Assembly: GCA_029884275.1 (NCBI GenBank)
Contig: JAOUIC010000113.1
Coordinates: 1-6,209, forward strand
Direction of reading: 5' to 3'
From: Gemmatimonadota bacterium
GTDB lineage: Bacteria; Gemmatimonadota; Gemmatimonadetes; Gemmatimonadales; GWC2-71-9
Length of the DNA stretch: 6,209 nucleotides
Both the position numbers and the translations under genes were made by a program. The notes beneath the pieces were generated by a model. That model saw only the letters and a program-made list of their open reading frames with translations. It was not told the origin of the DNA and ran no database searches. Shown piece by piece: positions 5,975-6,209 of this stretch. Positions within the stretch are counted from its first letter, which is position 1. Each line of letters starts with the position of its first letter.

Positions 5975-6209
5975 TTAGGCTGTTGGCGGCCGGGAGCCCG
6001 CTCCCTGGCGGGCGGCAGCCGCCATCTCGAGGTAGACCGACCTGGGATCCGCCGCGGCCAGGATGGGCCGGCCGACCACCAGGTGGGTGGCGCCTGCCGC
6101 CGCCGCCTCGGCCGGGGTGGCGGTCCTGACCTGATCCCCGGCGGGGTCCCCGGAGCGGCGAATCCCGGGCACCACCACCCAGGCCTCCCGGGGAAGCCGG
6201 CCCCGGACC
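5975..6209 (-). CDS. pyrF: Orotidine 5'-phosphate decarboxylase, C-terminal part (partial at window edge)
   Basis: PyrF decarboxylates OMP to UMP, the last step of de novo UMP synthesis. Only the last 77 residues and the stop codon are visible; the 5' part lies beyond base 6209. The fragment has VVVPGIRRSG (about 11-20 of the visible part), GDQVRTATPAEA (24-35) and HLVVGRPIL (42-50). This PGIR...DQxRxxTPxxA...VVGRPI arrangement is the C-terminal phosphate-binding part of the group I PyrF TIM barrel. The last residues, GAGSRPPTA, look like an unconserved tail. A frame opening at a GTG at 6178 is only an internal codon, because the same frame continues open to the window edge with a plausible sequence. 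3-Hexulose-6-phosphate synthase is related but less likely given the PGIR and DQ motifs. Confidence 0.9.
   Translation of the reverse strand, partial: VRGRLPREAWVVVPGIRRSGDPAGDQVRTATPAEAAAAGATHLVVGRPILAAADPRSVYLEMAAAARQGAGSRPPTA

Noticed and set aside
1..6209. An undescribed defence, mobile or biosynthetic system
   Set aside because: Every stretch longer than about 110 bp is covered by a recognisable housekeeping or nucleotide-sugar gene. No repeats, transposase, toxin-antitoxin pair or unexplained ORF was found.

Overview
This window is a dense, GC-rich piece of a bacterial chromosome holding housekeeping genes. No mobile element, CRISPR array, tRNA or rRNA is visible. Ten protein genes are supported: eight look complete and two run off the window edges. 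All are on the minus strand except rpmB. The ribosomal proteins and RpoA are clearly bacterial. High GC and the style of the L17, S11 and S4 proteins make an uncultured high-GC lineage such as Gemmatimonadota my leading guess. That assignment comes from memory of family sequences and is only moderately secure.

Layout on the minus strand, in transcription order from the right edge: the C-terminal end of pyrF (orotidine 5'-phosphate decarboxylase) enters from the right and stops at 5975. An 81 bp gap with a candidate promoter follows. Then comes a tightly packed alpha-operon block, rpmJ (L36, GTG start), rpsM (S13), rpsK (S11), rpsD (S4), rpoA (RNA polymerase alpha) and rplQ (L17), with 0 to 3 bp between neighbours. 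The block ends at a strong hairpin terminator near 2849-2870. The plus-strand gene rpmB (L28) converges on the same hairpin, which can therefore act for both directions.

A 98 bp divergent spacer separates rpmB from a second minus-strand cluster: gmd (GDP-mannose 4,6-dehydratase), an rmd-like GDP-4-dehydro-6-deoxy-D-mannose reductase and carB (large subunit of carbamoyl phosphate synthetase, cut by the left edge). gmd and rmd overlap by 4 bp (ATGA) and rmd and carB by 17 bp, so the three are probably co-transcribed and translationally coupled. Gmd plus Rmd would convert GDP-D-mannose to GDP-D-rhamnose, a donor for surface polysaccharide or glycoprotein glycans. CarB makes carbamoyl phosphate for pyrimidine and arginine synthesis.

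I found no previously undescribed system. The points worth a second look are contextual: the attachment of carB to a deoxysugar pair without carA, pyrF directly upstream of the alpha operon where infA, map or secY often lie, the shared terminator, the coupling signals inside the alpha operon, and small terminal extensions on S11 and RpoA.
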